A stretch of 36,363 bases of DNA from Gammaproteobacteria bacterium (GTDB lineage Bacteria > Pseudomonadota > Gammaproteobacteria > Arenicellales > JAOTYS01), in assembly GCA_029861795.1 (NCBI GenBank), contig JAOTYS010000003.1:1-36363 (forward strand), given 5' to 3'. Position numbers and translations under genes: made by a program. Under the pieces are notes generated by a model, which did not search any database, was not told where the DNA came from, and saw only the letters and a list, made by a program, of their open reading frames with translations. Below are positions 9,002 to 18,413 of the stretch, one piece after another. The stretch's first letter is position 1, and every line of letters begins with the position of its first letter.

Positions 9002-9399
9002 CCTCGGCGCCGAAGGTAGCGAATGATGGTGCGTCGATTACGTGTATTGGGACGTCCCTTCTGTTGCGCATACAGCGCACCACATGCTCTTTGTTGTTCG
9101 GCAATTTCTGTACGATTCCGATGGCTCTCTTCGGTTTCCTCATATAGCAACGATGCTTGTGACGCGGGCCCACGGCGACTTGCCAGTCCACGCACGATTA
9201 CTGCGTACAGATTCCGTCCGCGACGAATCGATAGCTTATCTCCGATGCACAATATTTTCCCCGGCTTTGCACGCTGTCCATTTACGTGAACCTTTCCACC
9301 TATAATAGCCTCGGTTGCGAGTGGTCGTGTCTTAAAGAAACGCGTGGCCCAAAGCCATTTATCGAGGCGCACCTTATCCTTCTTATGGGCCTCATTCAT
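8998..9399 (-). CDS. hslR: Hsp15, S4-domain ribosome-rescue heat-shock protein
   Basis: A 133-residue S4 RNA-binding protein, the same length as E. coli Hsp15. The S4 domain runs from VRLDKWLWATRFFKTRPLA to about residue 60, including KVHVNGQRAKPG and GDKLSIRRG. A basic C-terminal tail follows, as expected for binding 50S subunits that carry nascent chain-tRNA. Hsp15 helps recycle such blocked subunits after heat shock. It lies 67 nt downstream of hslO, as in many gammaproteobacteria where hslR and hslO are neighbours, and overlaps the kinase gene by 4 nt. The ATG at 9399 is well supported by the family N-terminus. Confidence 0.94.
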   Translation of the reverse strand: MNEAHKKDKVRLDKWLWATRFFKTRPLATEAIIGGKVHVNGQRAKPGKILCIGDKLSIRRGRNLYAVIVRGLASRRGPASQASLLYEETEESHRNRTEIAEQQRACGALYAQQKGRPNTRNRRTIIRYLRRRG

Positions 9400-9466
9400 T
9401 GCGGGATGTGCGACAGGTGCGGAAGACGAAGAATGGAGCCGGTTATGCGAAAAATAATAATAACCA

Positions 9467-10357
9467 TTAATGTACTCTGGATGGAGTCACCGGAATGATG
9501 TGGCTGGCGAATAGCTGCCTAGCATCGACACTGTCAAAGGTGTAATGATGATTGCAGAATTCACAGTCCACACTTACGAATCCTTTTTCATCTACGATGG
9601 ACTCAACCTCATCCGGACCGAGCATACGCAGGGCCCCGACGACGCGGTCTCGTGAGCAAGAGCATCTAAATCCAACTGGTGTGCTGTCGAATACACGAAC
9701 GTCTTCCTCATGATACAACCGATGGATGATATCTTGGGCAGATAGTGTCAGCAGTTCTTTAGAGGTTATTGTGCCGCCCAGGCAAATGGCACGTGCCCAT
9801 GCTTCTTCATCAATGCCCTTGTCCAGCGGTAAATGCTGTAGCAGCATACCCGCTGCACAAGTGTTTCCGGCTGTGGCCCAAAGTCGTGTCTCTAACTGCT
9901 CCGAGTGGTGGAAATAGTTTTCTAGCGCCTCCGAAATCGTTTGGCCGGATAGCTCGACCATGCTTTGATAACGCTCACGGCCAGTGGTTGGATCGAGGGT
10001 AATGGCGAGGCGCGCGTCCTCAGCTATTAAAGACAATGGACCGGTTGGTATGTCATTGGACCACTGTGCCATGGCCCGCATGGTTTGATTATTCGTACAT
10101 TCAACAACCAGTAAATTTAATGGTCCTCGTCCTTGGATCTGCATAATGAGCCGACCGGCGAACTTCAATGTTGCCGACATGAGTGCGGCTGCGACCATTG
10201 ACTCACCGAGAATCGTCCGAAGGGCAGGTGGGTAGTCACGGCGTTCCAGTACTGCCCGCCAGGTTGCATCGAGATGAACGATTTCACCTCGGATTCCAGC
10301 GTGTTCAAAAAGAAACCGCTTTAGACTATCTCCTACCTTTACTTTCCAGTTATGCAC
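9467..10357 (-). CDS. hslO: Hsp33, redox-regulated holdase chaperone
   Basis: A 296-residue cytoplasmic chaperone activated by oxidation. The C-terminal zinc switch is present as CSC (in FRCSCSRDR) and CEFC (in VDCEFCNHH), the four cysteines that bind zinc when reduced and form disulfides under oxidative stress or heat. N-terminal core motifs such as GESMVAAALMSATLKFAGRL in parts and QGRGPLNLLVVEC match the family. The start is GTG at 10357, with a purine-rich GGCGAG just upstream. It heads the hslO-hslR-kinase-phosphatase run. No extra domains. Confidence 0.95.
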   Translation of the reverse strand: MHNWKVKVGDSLKRFLFEHAGIRGEIVHLDATWRAVLERRDYPPALRTILGESMVAAALMSATLKFAGRLIMQIQGRGPLNLLVVECTNNQTMRAMAQWSNDIPTGPLSLIAEDARLAITLDPTTGRERYQSMVELSGQTISEALENYFHHSEQLETRLWATAGNTCAAGMLLQHLPLDKGIDEEAWARAICLGGTITSKELLTLSAQDIIHRLYHEEDVRVFDSTPVGFRCSCSRDRVVGALRMLGPDEVESIVDEKGFVSVDCEFCNHHYTFDSVDARQLFASHIIPVTPSRVH

Positions 10358-10399
10358 CGTTCTCGCCCAGATCTTATCTAAAGGAGGTTTTGAGCATTT

Positions 10400-10488
10400 T
10401 GAGTCTACCGGATGTCAGACTTTTGGCTCAACTGGAACATCTGCTGTGGCGTATGAGCTGCACCCACCTTAATTATTGCTTATTATAG
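10400..10488 (+). CDS. Possible 29-residue leader peptide upstream of DUF2063 gene
   Basis: A near-perfect Shine-Dalgarno sequence (AAGGAGGT, 10382-10389) lies 10 nt before a TTG. This TTG opens a 29-codon frame ending in TAG at 10486-10488, followed 24 nt later by the DUF2063 gene. The peptide is leucine-rich and holds two cysteines near the end (SCTHLNYCLL). Nothing in its composition identifies a family. The ribosome-binding match could be chance in the divergent hslO promoter region, so this is a candidate only. Confidence 0.2.
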
Positions 10489-10512
10489 TGCCAACCGAGC
10501 AACCGCGTTTAC

Positions 10513-11322
10513 ATGAGTGTGAGCCACAAACATTCAGCATCAGTTTTGAGCACACTACAGCGTTACTTTCAGCGACACGTGCTGGCTAGTAGCACTGAAA
10601 TAGTCACACATATTACGGACACTCAGAAGACTAGTAGCGAGACACGCCTAGCGATCTACGCTGAAGGCTACCGAACTCGCCTGACGGCGGGCTTGACCGG
10701 GGACTTCCCTGCGTTGCATACCTTGCTCGGTGAGAAAGGGTTCGAGGAGCTGGCGCATGCGTACATCGATGTACACCCATCCGAACATTTCTCAATGCGC
10801 TACTTCGGTCGTCACTTAAGTGAATTCCTCGCGCGGGCGAGCCCCCATGTTGATATGCCAGTCTTGAGTGAGATGGCCGCGTTTGAATGGCGGTTGCGTA
10901 GTGCCTTCGATGCTGCTGACGCCGATGTCCGTTCGGTAAACGATATTGAAGCAATAGAGCCGTCACGGTGGGCTCATATGCGATTCGGTTTTCACCCTAG
11001 CGTCAATCGACTGGACTTAAGCTGGAATGTGCCGGCAATTTGGAATGCAGTCGAAAAGACGCAGGAGCTGCCCGCGCCCGAAGCTAGCGATTTTCCAATA
11101 CCTTGGCTTATATGGCGACAAGATCTTAAGACTTATTTTCGTTCCCTTACTATCGATGAAGCCGGTTCGATAGACGCATTGATGGCGGGGCGATCTTTCG
11201 CCCGGGTTTGCGAACAACTTTGTGGTTGGATCGAACCGGAAAGTGTGGCCGCCCACGCGGCGCGCTTACTGAAACGATGGGTCAGCGACGGTTTGATCGC
11301 GAGTGTTTCTATTCGTAAATGA
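10513..11322 (+). CDS. DUF2063 protein (HvfC/BufC-like)
   Basis: A 269-residue protein whose N-terminal half matches the DUF2063 pattern: LQRYFQRHVL, then RLAIYAEGYRTRL, LTGDFPALHTLLGEKGFEELAHAYI in parts, and FSMRYFGRHLSEFL. The C-terminal half is a winged-helix-like region with WLIWRQ. HvfC/BufC proteins usually sit beside a DUF692 enzyme and a DUF2282 precursor peptide, and are thought to help present the peptide for modification. Neither partner is present in this window, so this is a solitary copy whose role cannot be inferred from context. No good ribosome-binding site precedes the ATG. It converges with the GH15 gene, 17 nt away. Confidence 0.82.
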   Translation: MSVSHKHSASVLSTLQRYFQRHVLASSTEIVTHITDTQKTSSETRLAIYAEGYRTRLTAGLTGDFPALHTLLGEKGFEELAHAYIDVHPSEHFSMRYFGRHLSEFLARASPHVDMPVLSEMAAFEWRLRSAFDAADADVRSVNDIEAIEPSRWAHMRFGFHPSVNRLDLSWNVPAIWNAVEKTQELPAPEASDFPIPWLIWRQDLKTYFRSLTIDEAGSIDALMAGRSFARVCEQLCGWIEPESVAAHAARLLKRWVSDGLIASVSIRK

Positions 11323-11339
11323 CTACCGCGTTTGATGAA

Positions 11340-13175
11340 CTAGTCATTCGCCCCTAATGCACGATCGAGATTAAATGCGGCGCTGATCAAGGCAAGATGG
11401 GTAAAGGCCTGTGGAAAATTTCCAAGGGCTTCACCGCTGTGACCGGTTTCCTCCGCGTATAGCCCTAAATGATTCGCATATCCTAACATTTCTTCAAAAG
11501 TGATGCGGGCTTTTTCCAACAGTCGTCGGTCTTTTCGGCTGGCTCGAGTTAGTGCTTCAACGAACCAAAACGTGCACATATTGAAACTACCTTCCTCGCC
11601 GCTTAATCCATCCGCAGTTTCGTCGACGTTGTATCGATACACCAGACTGTTCGCGACCAGACCACCTCGCGCTGGGGGCTGCATAATTGCATCGAGCATA
11701 CGTAATGTTCGTGGGTCAGTCGGCGAGAGAAAGAAGACCAATGGCATCATCAGATTTGCCGCATCGAGCGCGTTACTTCCGTAGTGTTGAACAAATGCAT
11801 TACGTTTTTGGTTCCAACCTTTGCTCATCACTTGTTCGTATATTTCATCGCGTACTTTATTCCAGCGATCACGATCGGCCGGGAATGAACGTTTGTCTGC
11901 CAAACGTAAGGCGCGATCCACAGCGACCCAGCACATGAGTTTCGAATAGACGAAATGTTGCCGCCCACCGCGCACTTCCCAGATGCCTTCGTCCTTGCGG
12001 TGCCAATTGTCACAAACCCAGTTGACAAGCCGGCGCAGGTGTCGCCAGAGGTCGTATGAGATCGGTGATCCGTGCTTGTTATACAAGTACACCGAATCCA
12101 TGAGTTCACCGGCGATGTCTAATTGAAGTTGGTCGTGCGCGCCATTGCCAATGCGTACAGGGCGAGAACCCCGATATCCCTCTAAATGAACGAGGATTTC
12201 CTCAGGAAGTTTGTGGCGCCCGTCGATGCCGTACATGACCTGTAGCGAGCCATCTGGTTCGAGCTCGTGACAACGAGCTTCTATCCAATTCATAAACTCT
12301 GCTGCTGCGTCGCTAAAACCGATGCGTATCAAGCCGTACACGGTGAAGGCCGCATCCCGAATCCAGGTATAGCGATAATCCCAGTTCCGCTCGCCACCTA
12401 GTGTCTCCGGCAAACTAGTTGTAGGCGACGCGATGATCGCGCCAGTGGGTTGATAGGTAAGCAATTTCAGCACTAACGCTGAACGGTGAACCATCTCTCG
12501 CCAGCGGCCGCGGTAGCTACATTGGGACAGCCAATGGCGCCAGTAATCGATGGTTTTGTTAACAAGCTCATCGGCGGCCGCGGCCGGAAAGAGAGCGCGG
12601 CAACCGGAGTCTCGCTCTACTTTACCGAACACGAAGAGCTGTGTTTCACCCTCTTGCAGTGTAAATTCGGCCGAAACACCGTTATCACTCTGCTTAAGTC
12701 GTTGGCTGGTGCTAAGTCCGAGCGATAATTCAGCAGAATGGAAACAAACGCCGGCGTCTTCCAGTTCGGTGACGTGCGTATCGCGCGCATAATTAAAGGC
12801 GGGGCAGCACCGCATGCGAAATGGCATGGAACCGCGTATCACCTGCACACGACGAATAAGTTGGTGTCTACTTTGATCGTCGGCAGAAAGTCCCACTGGC
12901 ATGTAATCCATGATTTCCCCGACACCAGCAGGGGCGAGAAATCGCGTAACCAGCACGTTAGTTTCTGGCCAATAGAATTGTTTATAAGTAATCGCCCCGC
13001 ATGTCGGTGTGATGTTAAACTGTCCACCTTTCTCATCATCGAGGATTGCGGCAAATACACTCGGGGAATCAAACCTAGGAAAACAGAACCAGTCGATGGA
13101 GCCATTCATTCCGACGAGCGCCACGGTATGCATATCACCGACAATCCCGTAGTTTTCTATTGGTTGATACGGCAT
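11340..13175 (-). CDS. GH15-family glycosidase (glucoamylase/trehalase-like)
   Basis: A 611-residue cytoplasmic protein with an N-terminal beta-sandwich domain ([37 protein letters not shown]) and an alpha/alpha-barrel of the GH15 type. Barrel motifs include [39 protein letters not shown] and GIWEVRGG. Bacterial members of this subgroup act on trehalose or alpha-glucans; the exact substrate is not readable here. No signal peptide. The ATG at 13175 has AAGGA about 8 nt upstream and a TATAAA-like -10 nearby, so it may have its own promoter although it follows the J-domain gene by 93 nt. Confidence 0.93.
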   Translation of the reverse strand: MPYQPIENYGIVGDMHTVALVGMNGSIDWFCFPRFDSPSVFAAILDDEKGGQFNITPTCGAITYKQFYWPETNVLVTRFLAPAGVGEIMDYMPVGLSADDQSRHQLIRRVQVIRGSMPFRMRCCPAFNYARDTHVTELEDAGVCFHSAELSLGLSTSQRLKQSDNGVSAEFTLQEGETQLFVFGKVERDSGCRALFPAAAADELVNKTIDYWRHWLSQCSYRGRWREMVHRSALVLKLLTYQPTGAIIASPTTSLPETLGGERNWDYRYTWIRDAAFTVYGLIRIGFSDAAAEFMNWIEARCHELEPDGSLQVMYGIDGRHKLPEEILVHLEGYRGSRPVRIGNGAHDQLQLDIAGELMDSVYLYNKHGSPISYDLWRHLRRLVNWVCDNWHRKDEGIWEVRGGRQHFVYSKLMCWVAVDRALRLADKRSFPADRDRWNKVRDEIYEQVMSKGWNQKRNAFVQHYGSNALDAANLMMPLVFFLSPTDPRTLRMLDAIMQPPARGGLVANSLVYRYNVDETADGLSGEEGSFNMCTFWFVEALTRASRKDRRLLEKARITFEEMLGYANHLGLYAEETGHSGEALGNFPQAFTHLALISAAFNLDRALGAND

Positions 13176-13268
13176 GGCGCTCGTCCTTTTATACTAACTG
13201 GGTTGGTGGTTCATTGGCGCAATCGCAATCCACTTATTGTAACATCGGTAGTAGGCACGTAAGATAAT

Positions 13269-14003
13269 TCAGTTACTGAGCAGCGTGTCTTTGGCCTGAT
13301 TCAGCTTGGCGGCCAGATAGGTTGAGCCGCCTCGGTCCGGGTGCAGTTTCTGCATGAGTCGGCGATGGGCCTCTACCACTTCTTCTTCGGTCGCCCCGGC
13401 TGCCAACCCAAGCACCTCGTAGGCTTCGTCCGGCGTCATTATCGAACTTGCTGGCGAGCGCTCATTCCCTGATTCGTAACGCCACTGATCGCCGTGGGTT
13501 CGATCCAGGTAGGTCTCTAGTATAGCGGCGGACTGTGGATCTTGAGCTCGACACTCGTTTAGCAGTTCAAGCAGATCATTCACGTTCATATTAGGAAGCT
13601 GTTGACCTTTGAAACGCCCTTCGAGCACTTCGCCGTTCATTGCACCGCTGTCGTGATCTAGAGACATACGCAAGTATCGAGTTTCGACCTCTGATGTCTG
13701 ACCGGCGCTGGGGCTGCGCGCGGATCCCATCGTTTGTTTCAATGTAAAAAGACGTTGCAGGAGAGGCGCTAGGCCCAGTAGTGAGGTCAACCGGTAGGCG
13801 ACTGCGATCAGCGAGCCAATGAGCGCGAACAACCAGTGTAAACGTCCAGTTGCTGCCAGGTAAATCAATATACCGATACCGACACCGATCGCTAGCCGCT
13901 TCAGCAGCCGGACCACTTGCTTTGGGGGTGTTTTAACGAACCACAGCAGCGCCCATATGACAATGATCACGATAAGTAGGGCGATGGCAAGACGGAAGTA
14001 CAA
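13269..14003 (-). CDS. Membrane-anchored J-domain (DnaJ-like) protein
   Basis: A 244-residue protein with two hydrophobic N-terminal segments (about residues 4-24 and 37-75). A middle region follows with LRMSLDHDSGAMNGEVLEG and QLPNMNVNDLLELL, and a J domain occupies the C-terminal 55 residues, including the diagnostic HPD in KLHPDRGG. The J domain at the C-terminus with an N-terminal anchor resembles TIM14/DjlA-like topology; it would recruit a DnaK partner to the inner membrane. It starts 4 nt after the VWA gene stop, so the two are almost certainly one operon. Confidence 0.9.
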   Translation of the reverse strand: MYFRLAIALLIVIIVIWALLWFVKTPPKQVVRLLKRLAIGVGIGILIYLAATGRLHWLFALIGSLIAVAYRLTSLLGLAPLLQRLFTLKQTMGSARSPSAGQTSEVETRYLRMSLDHDSGAMNGEVLEGRFKGQQLPNMNVNDLLELLNECRAQDPQSAAILETYLDRTHGDQWRYESGNERSPASSIMTPDEAYEVLGLAAGATEEEVVEAHRRLMQKLHPDRGGSTYLAAKLNQAKDTLLSN

Positions 14004-14007
14004 ACGG

Positions 14008-14724
14008 CTATCCCTTCTTTATCTGATGCGTGAGTAGGCGGGCCACGCCGCCCTTTCGTTTACCGAAATCCTCTAGCGCACGCCGACCGCCAACAACGTA
14101 TACGGCCACCGCACTAAGCAGATCGCGCAATTGCTGTGCACTATTGCTATCAAAGTGACAGTAAGCGCCACCAGTAAGTCGGGCGATCTGCTTAAAAGCG
14201 CGTTCGGCGACGGCATCGTGTCCCTCGTGGAACAAGAAGGCCGGTAAGCCCAAGACTCCTAACTCACCAGCTAGCTGACAGAGGTTATCTACGTCTTCCT
14301 CCATACAGTCGCCGACAAATACCAAGGCATTGACCTTTTTCTTTTTGGTTTCGGTAATTGTGTGACGGAGAATCTTCTCGATTTGGGTGCGGCCGCCGAC
14401 ACAAGAAACCGATGTCATTCTCTTTAGAAGAGTAGCGGACTCGACAAGCCAAGGGCTGGCATCGAATTCGGCAAAACCGCGGTAGTAGCACAGCTGAATC
14501 TCAAGGCCGCCAAGGTCGGTGGTTTCTTGAAACATCTGTCCTTGGATGTGACAAGCAGTGTCCCAGGTTGGTTCGCGGCTTGCGGTCGCATCCATGGCAA
14601 AGATCAACCGGCCGCGGCCGGCGGTGGATTTGGCAATGGGAGTGGCAGCGACCTTGCGCAAGAACGCGTCAACTTCCGCATTCGAGGATTTCTTCGGCAG
14701 TTTGTTTTGACCGCTATCGCTCAT
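14008..14724 (-). CDS. von Willebrand factor A-domain protein
   Basis: A 238-residue cytoplasmic protein dominated by one VWA domain. The metal-ion-dependent adhesion site reads DATAS (about residues 45-49) where the classical motif is DxSxS, so threonine and serine are still suited to metal binding. A later acidic segment, FVGDCMEEDVDNL, supplies further candidate ligands. No signal peptide, transmembrane helix or AAA partner is adjacent. It is tightly paired with the membrane J-domain gene, which suggests a shared chaperone or assembly role (inference). It lies 75 nt downstream of dnaE2; no LexA box is visible in that gap. Confidence 0.87.
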   Translation of the reverse strand: MSDSGQNKLPKKSSNAEVDAFLRKVAATPIAKSTAGRGRLIFAMDATASREPTWDTACHIQGQMFQETTDLGGLEIQLCYYRGFAEFDASPWLVESATLLKRMTSVSCVGGRTQIEKILRHTITETKKKKVNALVFVGDCMEEDVDNLCQLAGELGVLGLPAFLFHEGHDAVAERAFKQIARLTGGAYCHFDSNSAQQLRDLLSAVAVYVVGGRRALEDFGKRKGGVARLLTHQIKKG

Positions 14725-14799
14725 GGATCAGGATTTCTGGGTAGTATCCAACGCAAAAGTGTATCGCAAAAGAGGCAATAGAGCGGCGTATAGATTAGG

Positions 14800-17700
14800 C
14801 TAATGGAAATCTCGGGAGTGGGTAGCGAGTTGACCCAACAAAGCACTGTGATCTTGCAGCTGTTTGGCGATTACGTGTAGTACCTCGCCTTCTCGTTGTA
14901 TCTCGCCGACGACCCCAAGTAGACGTGCTCCCAATACCTCCCGCCTTTGCTTATCCGCCAGTCTTCCCCATACGACAACGTTAAAGTGACCGGTTTCATC
15001 CTCGAGGGTAAGAAAGATAACTCCGGTTGCGGTACCGGGCCGCTGTCGGGTGATGACCAATCCTGCGGTACGGGCAGCATGGCCATGTGGCAGGACCTTA
15101 AGTTCAGCTGCTGTGAGTACCTGCAATCGATTGAGCCGACTACGCAATAGGCCCAGCGGATGTTGCCCCAGAGTAAAGCCGAGGTGCTTGTAATCGGCAA
15201 CCGTATTATCGGTGACGGTGGGTTGCCGAAGCATTGGTAGGCCTTCAGGAATCGAAGCATCCTGTAGGGTCGGCAAGGGATCTTCGATACCTAATATTTG
15301 CCAGTAGGCTTGCCGACGATTGCCAGCAAGGGTGACCAATGCCCCCGCCGCGGCGAGCACATCCAGGTCGCGACAGGAGAGCTTGGCCCGACGAGCTAGA
15401 TCTTCGGTGTTAGCAAAAGATGCGCGTGTCCTTGCTGCTACGAGCCTGTCGGCGCCCGCCCGAGAGAACCCTTTCACCATACGTAGACCCAAACGGAGCA
15501 CTCCACCCCCCGGCCCTCTCCCGCAAGGGGAGCGGGTACTCTTTTCTAATGTGCAGTCCCAGCTGCTTGCACACACATCTACTGCTCGTACCTTGACCCC
15601 GTGACGGCGTGCATCTTGTATGAGTTGTGCCGGTGCGTAGAAGCCCATAGGCTGACTATTTAATAATGCACAGGTAAAGGCAGCCAGCTCATAACATTTC
15701 AGCCAGGCAGAGATATACACTAAGAGTGCAAAGCTTGCGGCATGCGATTCAGGGAAACCGTATTCACCAAAACCTTGGATTTGCTGAAAAATTCTTTGCG
15801 CGAAATCTTCCGAATACCCACGTTCGCGCATGCCCTCGATCAGGCGCCTCTCAAAGGACTCGAGGCCACCCTTACGACGCCAAGCCGCCATGGCACGCCG
15901 CAAACGATCCGCTTCACCGGCGGAGAAACCTGCGGCCACCATCGCGAGCTTGATCACTTGTTCTTGAAAGATGGGTACCCCCAGGGTGCGCTCGAGGACC
16001 TCGCGTACAGCCGGGCTCGGATAGGTGACCGGCTCTCGACCCTGGCGACGACGTAAATAGGGGTGCACCATGTTTCCCTGGATGGGTCCGGGCCGCACAA
16101 TGGCGACTTCGATGACCAGATCGTAGAAAGTTTTGGGTTTGAGGCGTGGAAGCATGCTCATCTGCGCGCGCGATTCGATTTGAAACACCCCTATTGTGTC
16201 GGCGTGTTGAATCATTTCATATACGGCCGGATCTTCGGCGGGGATCGTACTTAAGGTGAGTCGCTTACCACGGTAATTCTCGATTATGGTGAAAGCGCGG
16301 TGGATCGCGCTCAGCATCCCAAGCCCCAACACATCGACTTTTAGCAAACCCAGGGCATCGAGGTCGTCTTTGTCCCACTGAATAACGGTGCGTTCTGGCA
16401 TAGCGGCATTCTCGATCGGCACCAGTCGAGACAGTGCGTCTTGGGAAATGACGAAGCCGCCCACGTGCTGGGAGAGATGACGAGGAAAACCGACGAGAGC
16501 ATTAACTAAGTTGATCAAGTGTCTAATAACAGGGTTATCCGGGTCAAAGCCTACTTCTCGTAGACGCTCGGGAATAATTTGCTTCCCATCCCACCAGGCC
16601 AGGGATTTTGCCAATCGATCGACCTGAGAAAACGATAACCCTAGGGCCTTACCGACATCGCGTATCGCGCTTCGTAGCCGGTAGGTGATGACGGTGGCGG
16701 CCAGGGCCGCCCGATTGCGGCCATACTTACTATATATATGTTGGATGACTTCTTCGCGGCGCTCGTGTTCGAAGTCGACATCAATATCCGGTGGCTCATT
16801 GCGGTCCTTGGAGATAAAACGTTCGAACAATATCTCCATGCGCGCAGGATCTACCTCGGTAATCCCTAGGCAATAACAAACGGCGGAATTGGCGGCCGAA
16901 CCACGACCCTGGCACAAGATGCCCTGATTCTTAGCGAAGCTAACGATGTCGTGAACGGTAAGAAAATAGGACTCATATTGGAGCTCTGCGATTAACTGCA
17001 GCTCATGCTCAATCTGTTGTCGTACCCTTTTTTTTAAACCTTGCGGCCAGCGTTCATGTACCCCAATTTCAGTGAGTTTGCGCAAGTAACTCTTCGGCGT
17101 TTCTCCTGGCGGTACCAGTTCTTTTGGGTATTCATAACGCAACTCATCTAAGGAAAAACGACAGTGCTCAGCGATACGTACAGTTTCGGTAAGTAACTCG
17201 GCCGGATAGAGACGGGCGAGTTCGTCACGCCGCCTGAGGTGTCGTTCACCATTAGGGTAAAGATGATGACCTGCATTCTTCACGGTTGTCCCTAAGCGAA
17301 TAGCGGTCAGGGTATCTTGTAAGGCACGGCGCGAACGTACATGCATGTGCACATCACCGGCAGCAACGAGTGGTACACCAATATCTTTGCCGAGTTGTTG
17401 TAACTGTCTTAGCCTGGCCTTGTCATTCGTGCCACATAGAAGTTCCACGGCCAGCCAAGCACGTTGGGGAAAGGTACGTGCAAACCAGTGAAGCGCTTCT
17501 GGGTCTGGTTGCAAGTCCGGCATTAACAGCGCGAGGCATTCGGGTACACCACCTGCCAAGTCAGCATGTGTTAAATGATAAGTCCCTTTATCAGCCGCTT
17601 GCCGGGCTCGTGTAATAAGTTCGCAAAGGTTGCCATAACCTTGTCGATTAGTGGCCAACAACACGAGACGAGGGCCATCGGCGAGTGAAAATTCAGCGCC

Positions 17701-17901
17701 GATAATTAAGCGCAGACCATAATCACGTGCTGCGATGTGGGCACGCACTACCCCTGCCAACGAACACTCGTCGGTGATGGCTAGGGCTCGGTAACCTTGT
17801 TCACATGCACCTGCTATGAGTTCCTCTGGGTGGGAAGCACCACGTAGAAAAGTGAAGTTGGAGAACGCGTGTAACTCGACATAATCGGGGAGTGTCGCCA
17901 T
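14800..17901 (-). CDS. dnaE2: DnaE2, error-prone DNA polymerase III alpha
   Basis: A 1033-residue C-family polymerase of the ImuC/DnaE2 type, which performs SOS translesion synthesis with ImuA and ImuB. It has an N-terminal PHP domain (VELHAFSNFTFLRGASHPEEL), the palm motif PPDIDVDFEHERREEV, VDVLGLGML, and a C-terminal OB fold (GLVITRQRPGTATGVIFLTLED in parts). The start is set at the ATG at 17901 (MATLPDYVELH); the frame stays open to 17988, but that extension would contain the LexA box at 17934-17949. Residues about 785-800 (KSTRSPCGRGPGGG) are encoded by a palindromic repeat inserted in frame. The 3-prime neighbour is the VWA gene. Confidence 0.94.
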   Translation of the reverse strand: MATLPDYVELHAFSNFTFLRGASHPEELIAGACEQGYRALAITDECSLAGVVRAHIAARDYGLRLIIGAEFSLADGPRLVLLATNRQGYGNLCELITRARQAADKGTYHLTHADLAGGVPECLALLMPDLQPDPEALHWFARTFPQRAWLAVELLCGTNDKARLRQLQQLGKDIGVPLVAAGDVHMHVRSRRALQDTLTAIRLGTTVKNAGHHLYPNGERHLRRRDELARLYPAELLTETVRIAEHCRFSLDELRYEYPKELVPPGETPKSYLRKLTEIGVHERWPQGLKKRVRQQIEHELQLIAELQYESYFLTVHDIVSFAKNQGILCQGRGSAANSAVCYCLGITEVDPARMEILFERFISKDRNEPPDIDVDFEHERREEVIQHIYSKYGRNRAALAATVITYRLRSAIRDVGKALGLSFSQVDRLAKSLAWWDGKQIIPERLREVGFDPDNPVIRHLINLVNALVGFPRHLSQHVGGFVISQDALSRLVPIENAAMPERTVIQWDKDDLDALGLLKVDVLGLGMLSAIHRAFTIIENYRGKRLTLSTIPAEDPAVYEMIQHADTIGVFQIESRAQMSMLPRLKPKTFYDLVIEVAIVRPGPIQGNMVHPYLRRRQGREPVTYPSPAVREVLERTLGVPIFQEQVIKLAMVAAGFSAGEADRLRRAMAAWRRKGGLESFERRLIEGMRERGYSEDFAQRIFQQIQGFGEYGFPESHAASFALLVYISAWLKCYELAAFTCALLNSQPMGFYAPAQLIQDARRHGVKVRAVDVCASSWDCTLEKSTRSPCGRGPGGGVLRLGLRMVKGFSRAGADRLVAARTRASFANTEDLARRAKLSCRDLDVLAAAGALVTLAGNRRQAYWQILGIEDPLPTLQDASIPEGLPMLRQPTVTDNTVADYKHLGFTLGQHPLGLLRSRLNRLQVLTAAELKVLPHGHAARTAGLVITRQRPGTATGVIFLTLEDETGHFNVVVWGRLADKQRREVLGARLLGVVGEIQREGEVLHVIAKQLQDHSALLGQLATHSRDFH
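15505..15540. repeat. GC-rich palindromic repeat inside dnaE2 (copy A)
   Basis: CCCTCTCCC and GGGAGCGGG flank the loop GCAAG (15514-15536), giving a 9-bp stem with one mismatch. The same kind of unit (CCCTCTCCC...GGGAG) recurs near imuB. The repeat is translated in frame as part of an insertion between DCTLE and VLRLGLR. Confidence 0.75.
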
Positions 17902-17933
17902 GGCAAGCGGAGGTAATTCGGATCGATCAATTA

Positions 17934-17949
17934 CTGTATATTTATACAG
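17934..17949 (-). promoter_or_regulatory. LexA box upstream of dnaE2
   Basis: CTGTATATTTATACAG is a perfect CTGT-N8-ACAG LexA operator and identical to one of the two boxes in front of lexA. It lies 32 nt upstream of the preferred dnaE2 ATG, with a -10-like TATAAA inside the palindrome on the minus strand. It supports SOS control of dnaE2 and the downstream start codon choice. Confidence 0.9.
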
Positions 17950-17988
17950 TATAAGGTTGTTGTGCAAGTCCCCACTCTCAATCCTCAC

Positions 17989-18413
17989 TAACCCGCTGAT
18001 CTAAATTGCGTTTTTGGCGTTTGTGGCGAGGCGTCGGCCGCTATTGCCGGCGTTACTAGTGGTACCAGCTTCCTTTACATTATTGCTTGGCGGGATAATC
18101 TTAGTGCGAATAACCATATTGCCGGAACTAGTGGCCGCGAATCTGCCAGAGACCATGCAGAAGGTAGGAGTGCTGGACAAGTCGGACATTTACTTTCTCA
18201 ACGGTTGAACGCACAGCTTCCTTCAGCACCGTTATCTGTGGCCCAGGTTATCCAGATGGCGCCTAGCCGCCGCCCAATTTCTTTTTGCACAGAACGCCAC
18301 AAACAGCGGCGCCGCGCTCAGGCAAAGACAAACTAAACATCGGCAGTATGGCAGCTCTGACATTTAGTTGTGTTATTTTCATAGCGACCGGTTGACTATA
18401 GGCGGAGGAGAAA
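17989..18413. other. Intergenic region between dnaE2 and the PEBP-like gene
   Basis: This 425-nt stretch separates divergent genes. It holds one short plus-strand frame (about 18014-18208, TTG start, about 64 codons, one hydrophobic segment LLPALLVVPASFTLLLGG). That frame lacks a ribosome-binding site and shows no recognisable family; it may be a remnant or a small membrane protein. I saw no RNA gene or strong terminator. The purine-rich ribosome-binding site of the PEBP-like gene lies at the right edge. Confidence 0.4.

Noticed and set aside
10400..11322. A bufferin-type peptide biosynthesis cluster
   Set aside because: DUF692 and DUF2282 partners are absent on both sides; only the DUF2063 protein is present.
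12738..13262. A 174-codon plus-strand frame opposite the GH15 gene
   Set aside because: It is antisense to a well-conserved gene, has no recognisable domain and no ribosome-binding site.
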